NCBI RefSeq assembly: GCF_019924925.1
Contig: NC_067220.1
Span: 30,269,896 to 30,333,895 of the forward strand
Length of the DNA: 64,000 bases
Direction of reading: 5' to 3'
From: Ctenopharyngodon idella
Taxonomy: Eukaryota > Chordata > Actinopteri > Cypriniformes > Xenocyprididae
Both the position numbers and the translations under genes were made by a program. The notes below the pieces were generated by a model. It was not told the origin of the DNA. It saw only the letters and a list, made by a program, of their open reading frames with translations, and ran no database searches. Position 1 is the stretch's first letter; each line of letters begins with the position of its first letter. Positions 35,126 through 47,322 of this stretch are shown here, piece by piece.

Positions 35126-36501
35126 TCTTCTCAGCAGGGTAAGCAGTGTGAAGGTTTTTTTTTTTTTTTCAGCCTCCGTCAAAAATATCTTCATCACTGC
35201 TTTAATTTAAGGCCTAACTGCCACAATGCCAGTAAGAATATATCCTTACCAAACACTACATGCTTATATTCCCTACTTTGTTATTCTAACACAGAATATA
35301 TATTTCTCTCTGTGCTTGTTTTCCTGCTGGTGCATGTGAATTTGGTCTCTTGCTGTGCTGCAATTAAACAGGAATGAGCAGGCTGTTGGTTGAAAGGAAA
35401 AAAAGAATCCACCAACAAAAAAAGTTGACGCATAATGTAGTTTGTGTGTCACATCTAATTTACTGCACTCACTGCAACTTAAACAGACTCGATAAATTAT
35501 TTGAGAGAGAGGGATAGGAAGAAAAAAGATCAGGAGAAAATGACATTGTTATTCATCTGTGTCTTTGTCACAGAGTCAAGAACCAAAAGACGTGCAAAGA
35601 AAACTTCTCTCCCCAGGGCTCAAGCAACCATAGTTCAAACAAAGTAAACAACTGTTTTTCTCAGATGCTCACATTAATGTTGCTGCAGGCAAAAGTTGCC
35701 TTCCTTTGGCAGTTGGTGCTGTGGCACGTTTAGCCGGGAGGGGGGACTGCGAGATTTTTGCTGGTGTGGCACAATGTTTCCACCCCATGGACGTCACTGT
35801 GCAATTATTTGTGTAATTTCTACTAGTATACTGCAATCATAAAGATGTAGACACAGTCATAGAGGCACATAATGCAAAATGTATGTTGTCGCTTTTTCTG
35901 CACGCAGCTCAGGGCCCGTGTCTTTTTACATGTATTTTTCTATGTTTTGTTGCTTGGCAAATGGACTCTTGCGATGGGCCGTTTCTACACCCTGCTGTTC
36001 TGAACAGGCTTTCCCAGCATTGCGAGACTTGTTTTGATATGAATAGGATGGTGGTTGCCTCTGAAATATCAGCTCACTGTACTGCACCTTTTCCCATGTG
36101 GCATTATTTTCTAATAAGTTTTTGTTTTACACAGAAAACAATCAAACTCACACTCTCTCAAATTGTGAGAAGACCAGGGAGAGAACGAGAAAACCGCCCT
36201 GGGTAACAATCTCTTTGTCGAAAACTTAAGTCTTTATTCTCTACCTGGTTGGGAAAGAGAAACTCCCACAAGAAAACACTTCAAAGACAGCACACTCTGA
36301 GAAAGACTACATTATTATAAATACTTGTATTTTTTAGTAATAATGGTTTTCATTCAAGTGATGAACTCTTGACTTATGCCTGACTATACATTTAGAAGTA
36401 ATCATTTTCAGCTCTTTGTTCTCAAATTTGATTGGTCAAGCAGTATTCTTTCAAAAATTTCTTGTTTATAGAACTGTAGCCCATGTCTGGTTAAAGGTTA
36501 A
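35126..36501. other. Intergenic stretch, no gene recognised
   Basis: Unique sequence. An open frame of about 107 codons on + (35883-36206) has no acceptor, donor or domain I recognise and is likely chance. Confidence 0.45.
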
Positions 36502-38025
36502 AGGAATAGTTCACACAAAAATAAAAATGATCCCATTACTGACTCAACCTCAAGCCATCCTAGGTGTATATGAATTTCTTCTTTCAGCTGATTATATTAA
36601 AGGATTAGCTCACTTTAGAATTAAAATTTCCTAATAATTTTCTCACCCTTATGTCATCCAAGATCATCCAAGTTCATGTCTTTCTTTCTTCAGTCGAAAA
36701 GAAATTAAGGTTTTTGAGGGAAACATTCCAGGATTTTTGTCCATATAGTGGACTTCAATGGTTACCAACAGTTTGAAGGTCCAAACTTCAGTTTCAGTGC
36801 AGCTTCAGAGGGCTCTACACGATCCCAGCCAAGGAATAAGGGTCTTATCTAGCAAAATGATCGGTCATTTTCTAAAAAAAAAAAAAAAAAAAAAAAATAT
36901 ATATATGTATATACTTTTTAACCACAAATGCTCGTCTTGCACTAGCTCTGCGATGCGTGTCCACGACTTTGCGCATTACGTAATCACGTTGGAAAGGACA
37001 CACGTGACGTAGGCGGAAATACCGACCCGGTGTCTACAAAGCGAATGTGCAAAGACTAAGTCAAATGCGCTTTACAAAAAAAAGATAAAACTACGAAGTC
37101 GGATGATTTTGATTTTGAAAATGAGATGGAGTTTTTCGCCCTGCTGCGGTAGCCTACTTCCGCCTACATCACACATGGCCTTTACAACGCGATAACGTAG
37201 TGTGCATCGCAGAGCTAGTGCAAGATGAGCATTTGTGGTTAAAAAGTATATAATTTTTTTTTTTTTTTTTAGAAAATGATCGATCATTTCGCTAGACAAG
37301 ACCCTTATTCCTCGGCTGGGATCATGTAGAGCCCTTTGAACCGGCACTGAAACTGCAATTTGGACCTTCAAACCGTTGGTAACCGTTGAAGTCCACTATA
37401 TGGAGAAAAATCCTGGAATGTTTTCCTCAAAAACCTTACTTTCTTTTTCGACTGAAGAAAGAAAGACATGAACATCTTGAATGACATAGGGGTGAGTAAA
37501 TTATCAGGAAATTTTAATTCTGAAGTGAACTAATCCTTTAAATAACATCCTGGCTCTTCCCAGCTTTGTAATGGATAGTGTCCGAGTTTTTGAAGCTCCA
37601 AAAAGTGCATCCATCCATCATAAAAGTAATCCATACGACTCCAGTGGGTTAATAAATGCCTTCTGAAGTAAAGTGATGTGTTTTTGTAAGAAAAATATCC
37701 ATATTTAAAACTTTATCACTGACTTCCGGCAACAGCCGTACGCACGTTCACATGAGAGTCGAGTTCCGGCGGAAGGGTGACCTCTGACCTGACGTATGAC
37801 GTAGGCGTAGAGTGAGCTTAGGTGAGAATTGACTAACATGGAAGCACAGAGAACAAAACACTGGTCATGAATTAGAAGTGTAAAACAAGTAGTTTTAAAG
37901 AAAAATGTTGGAGAATTTCAACATAAGAGTCATATACATCATATATCGGGTCATAGGTCACCCTTCCGTCAGAACTCGACTCTTTTGTGAACATGCATAT
38001 GGCCGTTACCGGAAGCCAGTGATGA
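36502..38025. repeat. TTAA-type element split by a nested insertion
   Basis: Left piece 36502-36600 (AGGAATAGTTCACACAAAAA, AAGCCATCCTAGGTGTATATG) and right piece 37542-38025 (ACATCCTGGCTCTTCC, GTGCATCCATCCATCATAAAAG, ATACGACTCCAGTGGGTTAATAAA) are consecutive parts of one cyprinid repeat as I know it. Within the right piece, ACTTCCGGCAACAGCCGTACG and GGCCGTTACCGGAAG pair as inverted arms around 37730-38010. The right terminus is missing. Confidence 0.78.
36601..37537. mobile_element. 937-bp TTAA-flanked foldback element
   Basis: Borders TTAA at 36597-36600 and 37538-37541. Ends AGGATTAGCTCACTTTAGAA and TTCTGAAGTGAACTAATCCT are inverted. The arms run for about 400 bp: opposite-strand open frames at 36758-37012 (+) and 37371-37072 (-) encode nearly the same peptide (both contain RALHDPS.GIRVLSS.MI..FLKKK), direct proof of inverted arms. 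A and T runs sit at the matching positions 36877-36897 and 37254-37272. No transposase is visible in the centre. Confidence 0.92.
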
Positions 38026-39429
38026 ATTACTCTGCATCATAATTGTAATTCACGCTGAAAACAAAGTGTTACTGCTAAAACCCCATGTTATTCTTCTAGC
38101 ATATTTTGATTTAGACAAATGCTACAGTTGCATATTTTTTCTTCAAATGTAGATTCTTAGCAAGATGTGCAGAAAACATACCCATTCCCATTGTCACTTT
38201 CAAATGCAAATGGGACCTCATTAAAAAGTGCAAGTGATATTCATTAACACTCGGACCGCCAGATTTTATTGATTTATCTGCTCGCAAAACCTAATGCACC
38301 CTATGGGCAAGCAAGGTACAAAGGTTTATCTAAATGCTTATTTAAATTATGTGGCTCACGGGGAGAGGAGAACACTAGCTTTAGGCCCTGGCATCTGGAG
38401 AGGTAACATTTACATAAGCCCTTCTGCATGAGGTGCTTCATTATTTCAGTCATAATATCCACGCTTTGAACTACACCACAAAACAACTAGTTGGGGATGT
38501 TTAAGTGAACGATAGAGTCATGCCTAATTCACGTATGCATTTTGTTTCAATGTTTGGATTTGTTTGAATTTACGGCATTACAGAAATTCTTTTAAGTCGT
38601 CCTGTTACTGAGCTATGTCTGAATATGTCCTGGTCAGTTTATTTGTAAAGCTCTTATCACAACACATATTGTTCCAATGTAGCTTTACACAGAATAATGT
38701 CTTATAAACCCCCCACTGAGCCCCAGTTGTTTAAGTAGATTTGTTGTTTAAGGAAGAAACACTGGGAGGAACCAAAACTTGACTCCCCTTTTGTCTCTAT
38801 ATATAATTTTATTACATTCATTCTGACATTTCTGTCTTGTCCACTTCCAAGAAAATTAATCTTCCAGGCAGAAATACCTGTAATACAATCTCAAGTCATA
38901 ATTTTAAGCAATAAGGAAACCAATTAGATCTGACCTTGCTCACAGCTGAACTGTAAATGCCTCTTTCTCTCAGCTCAATCATGAGGATTTAGATCATGAA
39001 AAGCTCCTATCAAAGAGATTCCTCCCGATCTCTGCCTCTTTCCTGCTCCTTTTCACTCCCTTACCATCCCCTCCAGTAGAAACAAGGTGCCCCTGTGATT
39101 AAGGGCCAGTGCGGTGCCACCCTTGTCATTAGAATAAAAGAAAGTGAGCGTGAGCTCCACAGGGGCTAATGAACGCCATGCATCACACTAGGCTTAAGGA
39201 CATATCTGTGGCATCATTAACTAATAGTGCAGAAAGGCCAGGGCGAAGGTTGGCAGCCTGAAGACAGGTCCCTAATCATCAGCCAGAAACCAGTGCATTT
39301 GGACGTGACTCTTCAGCTTTAGTTTTATACTATTTGGTGTAGTTATATTTATTCCTTTAGTAGATGCTGTTCTGATGGATCTTCTTGTATTTGGCTGAGC
39401 AGTTATTGGGCGAGTCACCAATATATTAG
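38026..39429. other. Intergenic stretch with a possible regulatory block
   Basis: 38930-39300 is unique and GC-richer (AAGGGCCAGTGCGGTGCCACC, CTAATGAACGCCATGCATCAC, GGGCGAAGGTTGGCAGCCTG) with no coding frame. The remainder is AT-rich and has nothing recognisable. Confidence 0.35.
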
Positions 39430-39853
39430 ATTACTATTAATGTATACAATACAAGACATTTCTTATTATTATCAATGTTGAAAACAGTTGTGCTGCTTTA
39501 TTTTTTTGTGGGAACCAGGATCCTTTGATGAATAGAAAATTTAAAGAGGTGGTTCAGTGTTTTTTTTTTTAGGCTTGATTTTGTTTATGGGGCACAGTTT
39601 AACATGTCTTAATGCTTTGTTTTTAAAAAAACCCTGTATTTTTCATATATTTTACCTTTATTCTACACCGCTGTTTCCACTGTCATTTGAACGGCCGGTT
39701 TGACTTCCTGATTCTATGATACCACTCCCTCCGAAATACGCAATGTGCTCAGATTGGTTAGCTGGCCCAGTGTATTGTGATTCGCTGAAGCGTTCGGAAA
39801 CGCCACTCCCCTTACCATTAGTTGTTACATGTGCTTCAGTGAAAATGTAAGTA

Positions 39854-39969
39854 ATGGCGTCTATATTGCCGTATCAAATTTAGCCCGAATCAGACCCAGA
39901 TAGCAGTAATGATGAAGAGGGTCAAGCAGAACCTCTGCAAGCACGGTTTTTAAAGGACGTTTATGAATG
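39854..39969 (+). pseudogene. First-exon relic, P2X7-tail-like transposon-associated protein
   Basis: ATG at 39854 opens MASILPYQI, then a TAG, then PESDPDSSNDEEGQ and a tail ending KDVYEW at a clean donor (ATG|GTAAGT, exon end 39969). The PYxFEPESD pattern followed by an acidic linker and a terminal EW at a splice site recalls the start of the fish proteins annotated as P2X purinoceptor 7-like, many of which lie in repeats. The stop falls where the family has FE. Identification is from memory of the pattern; confidence in the family is moderate, in its being broken high. Confidence 0.5.
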
Positions 39970-40334
39970 GTAAGTATTTCCTTTTGTATTTGTGTCAAAG
40001 TGTTTAGATATGCTGTCACTTGTAAATGTCACTGCTGTTTGTTAGCTTTCAATATATGGTTTTATCCTGATTAAAGCTTTACTGTAGCTGAATACATGAC
40101 TGAGTAGTAGCATTTTTGTAAACGTATTTAATTTATAGCATGAACAACTGTTTGTCTATGAACATAGAAGTTTGTTGGTGTTTGCTGGCGTTTGTTGGAG
40201 AAGTATGCAATAGAATTTAGCTAACTGGCTAGCGAAGCAAAAATGCGTTGGTCTTTGTATACGTCCTTGATGCAACCAAAAAATAGCAACATAATACATT
40301 TAAAAGACATGTACAAACAATAAAACGTACTTAC

Positions 40335-40457
40335 AGTTAGGGGCCCATAAACAGCAGCTTCTGCTTTTAAAGTGGGAACTGCTTCATCTTTCAGTAATAG
40401 CCTTTGTGCAAATCCAGCCTTGAACTCTTGTAGATTCTGGAAGCTGTCTTCTGCGCC
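40335..40457 (-). pseudogene. THAP-domain C-terminal half, exon relic
   Basis: Read on the - strand, an open segment gives AEDSFQNLQEFKAGF, then AQRLLLKDEAVPTLK, ending at a donor ACT|GTAAGT with exon end 40335. The spacing HFxxDxF..GF..RLxLKxxAVPTL is the C-terminal half of a THAP zinc finger, including the AVPT box. The zinc ligands of the N-terminal half are not visible upstream. It lies in the TTAA-flanked element, antisense to the relic at 39854, as if the parent carried two convergent genes or has been rearranged. Confidence 0.55.
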
Positions 40458-40914
40458 ACATCCAGTGTAGACAATATCACTGATTATAATGGGTTCTATT
40501 ATCTTTTGACGCGTTGCGCCGTGCCGCGCGCGTCCGGTGTAGACAACTCTTCCGCTTCCATAATGCCGCGCAACATGGCCTCGCCCACTTTGTTGCGTGT
40601 TCCTGTGGGCAGGGTTTATGTTAATTGCAGGGTCTATGATGTCACTAACCCGGGAAGAAGCTCGTTGTAGTCCAAACCGGTCGTTTTTGTAGGCATTAAA
40701 CTGCTGTAACTTTAAAAAACCATATCTTCATTTGCATTGAACTTTCAGCACTGTAACTTTGCAGATACTGTTTATGCCCAAGCAGCAACATTACACACTA
40801 ACTAAAGTTAAAAAAGTGAAATCGCAATGAACCACCCCTTTAACATTTATTTGAAATAGATTTTTTTCGTGTAACAATGTAAAAGTCTTTAAGGTCTCTT
40901 TTATTCAATTCAGT

Positions 40915-41728
40915 ACACACCGTAAACCCTAACGCTCAGAATAATTAATTGGTTTGAGCAGGACAAACTTAAATTAAACAAATTAGTTCAGTCAAATTAA
41001 CTTTTATGAGTATTTAGCACTTTCTTTTTCTTTCAAGTTCACAGAACTGATATATTTTAAGTAAACTGAACTGTTTCATTGTTTTGAGTTTTATGAACTT
41101 ATTTCTTTTAATTTAGACGAACTTAAGTTTAACTGAAACTGGGCTGGGATTTCTACTTCTCAGCATGCTTTGGCCATGGCACTCGAAAGGGACAGTGAAT
41201 GCTAAAATTAAGTGTTATATAACGTTTTTTTTTTTTGTGTGCCAGATTAATGTTAAGTGGGAGATTTAATAGTGATTAATGTTTTGTTATGCTAATCTAG
41301 AAGAGTTTCTGTTAATGTGGGTTTTTGGAGAGTTACCATCATGGTGACAAGTGGTGCATGCGGCTTGGTTTGAGAGCAAGTCTGTTAAATACTTTATATT
41401 GCCGTACTCGTTCAGCAAGTGCTACACCATTATTGCTATTGTTAACATGCTAGCAAATTAGCAAGTTAGCATTTTCTGAATTAGCTTGTTATAGCTAGTT
41501 AATTTTACACTAATAAAAATGTTTATATTGGGGTTACATGATAATTTTAAGTTAAATGTATGAGTGTACTCAAACTTTTCAAGTTAAGAACAATTAAAAT
41601 GTAGGAGTATAATAAAACAAAAAATATGCCAGTTCCGCGTACTTAAACTTTGAACTTCTTAGCTTAAAATTTTTTGACTGATTGCCTCAATTTTTTTGAG
41701 TTTTACCAACTTATTCGGGTTTACAGTG
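40915..41728. mobile_element. Palindromic CACTGTAAACCC element in family D
   Basis: Left end ACACACCGTAAACCC and right end GGGTTTACAGTGC are inverted; sub-terminal TAAGTTTAACTGAAAC-like and GAGTTTTACCAACTTATTCG arms recur. The boundary is accurate to a few bases because no clear target duplication was seen. Confidence 0.68.
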
Positions 41729-41954
41729 CATTGTTGCTGAATAAAAGTATTAATTAATTTACAAAAAATCTTATTAATATTTAGACAGTAGTGGGTGAGA
41801 TATATAACTATGAATATAAACATACCTAAACCTTTACCAAAATCACAAGAGTTATTTTGTGCCTCTTTATGTTGGTAGAGTACATATAATAGCTGACCAA
41901 AATTGATATATTGCTTAATTATGTGTCAAAGTACCAGGCAGATGAGTCTGCCAC

Positions 41955-41998
41955 AAATAAATAAAATAAAATAAAATAAAATAAAATAAATAAATAAT
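41955..41998. repeat. (TAAAA)n / (TAAA)n repeat
   Basis: AATAAATAAAATAAAATAAA-type A/T pentanucleotide run. Confidence 0.9.
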
Positions 41999-42099
41999 CG
42001 TAATTGAAAGTGGTAGCATTTTGAATTTCTGGGAATAATTGTGTTTGCTATATTTTCAGCTGGGAAAGTCTGCACACTGCTAACATTATCCTTTACAGA

Positions 42100-43019
42100 C
42101 ACAGCATGAACACATTCTTCAGTCTGCTTCACCCTGTAACCTCATAGCTACACCTTTGAGTAAGTGTTTGTCAGACCATGACCTTCCAGGGCCCCTCTGA
42201 GTAACCAGTAAGAAAGAATGGATGCAAACAATGTCACGTTGGGTCTCCCATCTCCCTTTCTCTCTTCCCAGCTCTGCCTGCCCCAGGAGGGTCCTGAGAG
42301 GCCCCTGGCACGAGAGCACCGTCTCAGCTCTCATTAGTGCATCATGATGAAACGAGTTGTAACGCATGTCATCAGCACAGGCTACGCTAAGTTAATCCGA
42401 CGGCCTGCCTTGTGAATCATGCATGACCCCCGTCTGCCTCGGTGCTAGTTGCAGGCCCAGAAGACTATGGAGGCGCTCACCTCGTAGGAAGCATCAAAGA
42501 TTTACACGCATACGTCTCTTCCTGCGAACTCACCACCTTTCCATCTACTGACCTCTGCTCTCCTCTGGTGTGAGATCTTTGCCACCCTCACTGGGCCACC
42601 ATCATCTCCTTTCGATTACTGAACTCTGCTTTACTCTTTTTACTGTGATCTCTTTTGCCAGGACTGAAGGGAAAAAATATGGCCAGAGAAAGAGAAGAAA
42701 TGAATGAGAGCATGAAAGAGTGTGAACAAGGGAGCTCATGAGATTACAGGGGTGTTACAGCATGGTGTCATTAACATTTTAGACCCCAGAATCTCTTGCC
42801 CGTTGGCTCTATCAGTGAAAGCAGAACACATGCTTCAGTCATATGCGTCAGTATTTCCCACGACACCAAAACAGACAGGCGACAAGCATCAAGCCCTTCA
42901 GTCACAGGTACTGCTGAGATGAACCCCGCTCTGCATGTTGTACAATAGCGAAAATTTGGATGTGTTTGCGTTGAAAATATGGGAGTAGTTCTTCTTCTAT
43001 TTTTTATATAATTAAAAAA
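42100..43019. other. Unique GC-richer block, possible regulatory sequence
   Basis: 42230-42700 is unique (CTCATTAGTGCATCATGATG, GGCGCTCACCTCGTAGGAAG, CTCTGGTGTGAGATC). No coding exon is supported; the - strand frame at 42119-42367 lacks splice signals. Confidence 0.3.
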
Positions 43020-43375
43020 TTTGCAATAGCTTTCAAAAGTTTGGGGTTGGTAAGATTTTTTTCAAAGAAGTTTTTTATGCTCATTAAGGCTGCATTCATT
43101 TAATAAAAAACAGAATTTTATTTTGAAATATTATTACAAAATAAAATAACTGTTTTCTATTTTAATATGCATAAAAATCTAATTTATAAATTATGTGTTG
43201 GCAAAGCTGAAATTTCAGCAGCCATCACTACAGTTTCAGAAATCATTCTAATATGCTCATTTGTAGCTCAAGAAACATTCGTTATTATTATTAATGTTAA
43301 AAACAGTTCTGTTGCTTTATATTTTTGTGGAAACTGCGATACATTTTTTTATTGTCACTTTTGATGAAATGAAAG
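43020..43375. repeat. Family D copy
   Basis: AAAAGTTTGGGGTTGGTAAG, TGCTCATTAAGGCTGCATTC, TTTCAGAAATCATTCTAATATGC, CTCAAGAAACATTCGTTATTATTATTAATGTT follow the family order. The open frame at 43167-43364 is noise. Confidence 0.85.
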
Positions 43376-45444
43376 CTTTACTTATTTTTTTAATAGTTAT
43401 ATTTGTACAATTTAAATCTCATCATGACAACATTATATGACAAAAACAAAGATTTTCTAACAGAAAATTAAAATGAATGTTTGGCTTCAAGAAATTATGA
43501 CTCTCCCTGCTTTAAAAAAAGGAAAGTTATGTAGTTTAACCATTAAGATGAATTAAATGCAAATGTATTACTGAAGAATCACACTAGTTATCTGCTCAGC
43601 TATAAAGTGCTGTGGTAAGTTCATTAAGATGGTCCTCAGTCATAACATTTAAATATCTTCAGGCGAAACATTTCTTTGTACGTCTTCTTTTTTACACCTT
43701 GACTTAAATCCTAATTCTAAGATTAAAGCCAGTTTAAGGAACCCTAATGTTATATTAAAATAGATTTAATCACCGCAACTGCTTTTGAAATCACTTACCA
43801 TATATTAGTATGCAGAAAAGAATGTCTGAAATATGCTAAAAAGGACAAAAATATATATTTTTGTGGTCCGCTGAGTAGATGTGTACATATATTACTACAG
43901 GTTAATGAAACTGCAGGATCTCTTAATTTTTCATATGGTTAGTGCATGTGTAAATATTTAATGAAGACTTTATGCTCCAGATATTTTAATAAAAAGGTTG
44001 ATAAGTATGGATTATAATCAGATGGTTTCTGGGGGTGAATGAAGGAATCTAAATCTCGTAAATCTAAATCTCTTTTTTTTTTTTTTTTTTTTTTACAGAA
44101 ACTTACCGTACACAGAGATGAAAACTTCACAGACTATGTCAGAAGCATGTTTTATCATTTGTCATTATGGCTGTTTCTTTTTAGTTCACCATAATTGACT
44201 ATAGTGTTGTTGGTGATTCTGACTTCCCTTGATGCCTAATGCATCTATAAATGTTAAAGACAGTGAATAGTTGCTTTTCGGAAACCGCGATTCTGTGTGT
44301 GAACTGTGTGACAATGAAAGTGTTGCTCTAATTATCTTCCCCCTGACTGACCTGCCAGAGTAATCTTAAAAACAACAGTCCAGTTTCAGACTGGCCACTT
44401 TTAATTAACACAAAACGATGCATCACATGGTTTAATTAATATTTCAGCATCCACTTCGCTCCCGTTTGCCACTTAGATAAGGCTAATTTGGAAATGACAT
44501 ACCCATAGACCATGAGCGCATGAAAAATGCACCAACCACTTAAAACCAATGCACGACCACGAGGAAGACTCTTTACCCCCTCCCTGATTCCCTCACAAGT
44601 TTTGACTTTTACTTATAATGAAACTGGATCATATTTTCAGAATGAATGCCCCAAACTAATGCAACTGCTTTCTGCTTCGGCTCTGAAGACATGACGGAGT
44701 GGTTAGATGGTGAAACATTATCCTCTTTTGAATATCACGCCTCGCAAGTGTTCTTCAAGCGTAATGTGTGATGAATAATTTACAGGTCACCCCCCTGCCT
44801 CCGATATGTATCGTCAGGCCGTCTGTCGTCTTCTGAAGTTTCAGGGACACTTAAAACAGGTATTCTAGCTTTGCACTCAACCCTGATGTACTCTTTATGT
44901 TGCAAGTGAAGAGATGGACCTGACAAAGCTCAAGGGCTACAATTGCTGTTGTTTTTAGGTTGAAACTGATATAGCGCTCTATTAGTCCAACCTGCCTGGT
45001 TACAGATTTCACACTGTTATTGAGAAATGCAGAACAAGGCTAGAGTGGAAATCTAGCTGAATGCTGAGACACTAGCTACTGCATGCAGCATTCAACTCAG
45101 ATGAAGTCTGCTGTTCCTTAGATACCAATTCAAAAAAGATCAGGTGAGCAATGCAGAGGTCAAGCAATTGATGTAAGTGGCTTGTGTAAATGGAAGGGAC
45201 CACTATATTTTGACACTGGACAAAACATTAGGGAGAAGAAGCTGTTAATGTCAGGTAAAGTCATTTATTTTGACACTGAATGCCCTGAAGTATGCCCTGA
45301 ATAACTGTAACTTAAAATGACTTCATGTGAGAAAAAATACTAGATTTTTTTAATGTTTAATAGGGGTATAGGCTGACTGTCACTTAGATGGACAGATCAC
45401 AACCATTGCTAACATTCTGAAGAAACTTTAGGAGAAAGAGTACT
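43376..45444. other. Intergenic stretch, no gene recognised
   Basis: AT-rich to 44140 with a T run at 44073-44094. 44230-44800 is more mixed in base composition and unique, possibly regulatory. No coding exon supported. Confidence 0.4.
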
Positions 45445-45765
45445 CTACTGTTGGGGTTTTGGGGTCAGTACAATTTTTAAATGTTTTTGAAATAATTTTT
45501 TTCATGCTCAAGCTGCATTTATTTGCTTAAAAATACAGTAAAACAGTAATATTGTGAAATTATTACAATTTAAGGTTTTTGTTTTCTATTTTAATATGCT
45601 TTAATATGTGTTTTTTCATTTTTTGTAACAATGTAAGAATGTAACAAAAGTCTTTACTGTCATTTTTGATCAGTAATGTATCCTTGCTGAATAGAAGTAT
45701 TAATGTATCTAAAAAAAAAAAAAAAAAAAAAAAATCTTACTGACCCTAAACGTTTGAGCAGTAGT
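45445..45765. repeat. Family D copy with internal A run
   Basis: TTGGGGTTTTGGGGTCAGTACAA, TCATGCTCAAGCTGCATTTATTTG, CAGTAATATTGTGAAATTATTAC, TCCTTGCTGAATAGAAGTATTAATG and TTACTGACCCTAAACGTTTGAGCAGTAGTG match the family. A run of A at 45711-45734. Confidence 0.85.
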
Positions 45766-47322
45766 GTATGTAATTTTATTTATACTGACTCTACAACTCA
45801 CATTTATCACATTTTTTATAACGGTCACTTTATATTTCCCAATTGTGACTTTATATCTCACTATATGAATTTATTTCTTATTTTAATTCACATCTTTTAA
45901 ATTTAATTGATTTTAACATTGAATAATTTTGTACTTGATATACAGGGCAGGCAATTATATACAAATGTGAGGGATGGACCTATGGGAAAATTTCATGATG
46001 GATCATTAAAATAATAAATAAATAAAAATGTAAGCAAATAAATTAAATTTACTTTGCCATTCTTTTCATGATGATGAAAAGGTACAAACTTTAACAGCAT
46101 TACCTTGTATTTATGTTATGATATTGTTGTTTTCTATCGGTGTTTACATTAAGGTTACAAACTGAGGTCTGTAAAAACTTAATTCCATCAGGAAATAGAT
46201 CCTAACAGGGCTACAACCTTGATCGTTCAGTCAAGAAGGCAGTGCTTAAGCTTGTGTTTGTGGCACTGTGCTATCTGATTAGTGCCTGGAGGCCAAACTC
46301 CAGTGAAAAATGCCATCCAGACAAACTCTAGCTTGAAGTTCTAACAGGCCTCTGAATGAGGCGATGTCTACTCTCCAGGGTGCTTTCCCACTGCAGCTGT
46401 TTTCCTCCTCTGGCTCATTGCCCATTACTAGCTGTGCTCATCACACAGGGAAATAAATAGACCAGCATTTAAGAGGGCATGGTGCTAATAGGCCTATACA
46501 GTGATGCCTGTCTCCATAACTGAGAAAGGTCGTGAAATATTAAAGGTAATAAACAAAATACTCTCTGACGATGGCTAAAGAGAAAGAAAGAGATTGGGCC
46601 AGAGAGTGAGCCTCTATTCAGCAGCTTTCCTGCTAAGTTCACCCATGGTGGATGGAATTAGAAATATATGGATGGATATGGATTTTGTCCACTTTCAACC
46701 ACTTCTGTCCTTATTTCTTCGAGTGGAGGGTTTATGGGAGGGTAAATGTATGGGTTTTTAAGATCTTTCGATCTAAAGGATAAAATAAAGGATAAAATAA
46801 GCTTGTGCAACATATGAATGCGACCGGAGATAACGGAAAAACATACAGAGCATCAGCTTTTGTTTCTGCACTGACCACTCCGAACACTGTGAGTGTGTGT
46901 TAGAAATCAGTAATGGTGAGAGAACCTTGTGCTTAGTATGATTTTCGTTTTCAAACCAAACTTAGATCTTCAGCCGTCAAAGTTTAAGTCACTAGGTGGA
47001 GAGTAGGTGGTCTTTTGTGGCTGTTCGAACACATTCGACCACATGAGCATCTACACTATGAAAGCAGTCCTGTCTAATGTGTTTTCGACTACCTTTGGAA
47101 ACTGTCGAAAGTGGACAAGCTCCAAACGTTTTAGACCACATTTACACCTGTTTTTAGTGTCATCCAATTATAATTGGATTGACAAAAACGCATCTTAATA
47201 CCAGGTGTAAACAGGGCCATAGAGTCAAATATACTTTTCCTTTGGGGAAATATAGGTATTCAATAGGCAGATATATCCTTTTTATTTTATCAATAGGCTT
47301 TATAGCCTTTTCTTTATAGCAG
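45766..47322. other. Intergenic stretch, no gene recognised
   Basis: Unique; 46200-46640 is of mixed composition without a coding frame. The segment 46980-47215 (GGTCTTTTGTGGCTGTTCG, TTACACCTGTTTTTAGTGTC) may be a palindromic repeat fragment. Confidence 0.4.

Larger units (their letters stand above)
39545..40839. mobile_element. 1.3-kb TTAA-flanked transposon remnant (Kolobok-like)
   Basis: TTAA borders at 39541-39544 and 40840-40843. Ends AGAGGTGGTTCA and, in reverse complement, AGGGGTGGTTCA are inverted repeats. TTAA target, AGGG-like ends and a THAP-like exon relic (40335-40457, -) fit the Kolobok superfamily, whose transposases are associated with THAP domains. A second exon relic lies on the other strand at 39854-39969. 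No full transposase is present. The GC-rich part 40500-40640 contains repeated GCGCGC-type motifs. Confidence 0.72.
39430..41790. repeat. Family D copy interrupted twice
   Basis: Family D is read in order in three pieces: 39430-39540 (CAATGTTGAAAACAGTTGTGCTGC to GGATCCTTTGATGAATAGAAAAT), about 40844-40914 (CATTTATTTGAAATAGATTTTTTTCGTG to TTTATTCAATTCAG) and 41729-41790 (CATTGTTGCTGAATAAAAGTATTAATT). The pieces are separated by 39545-40839 and about 40915-41728. Confidence 0.82.

Noticed and set aside
35883..36206. 107-codon + strand open frame
   Set aside because: No acceptor or donor in the right places and no recognisable motif; likely chance.
36758..37371. Opposite-strand ORFs with nearly the same peptide, as a possible gene pair
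   Set aside because: The similarity comes from inverted arms of a transposable element; neither has a domain.
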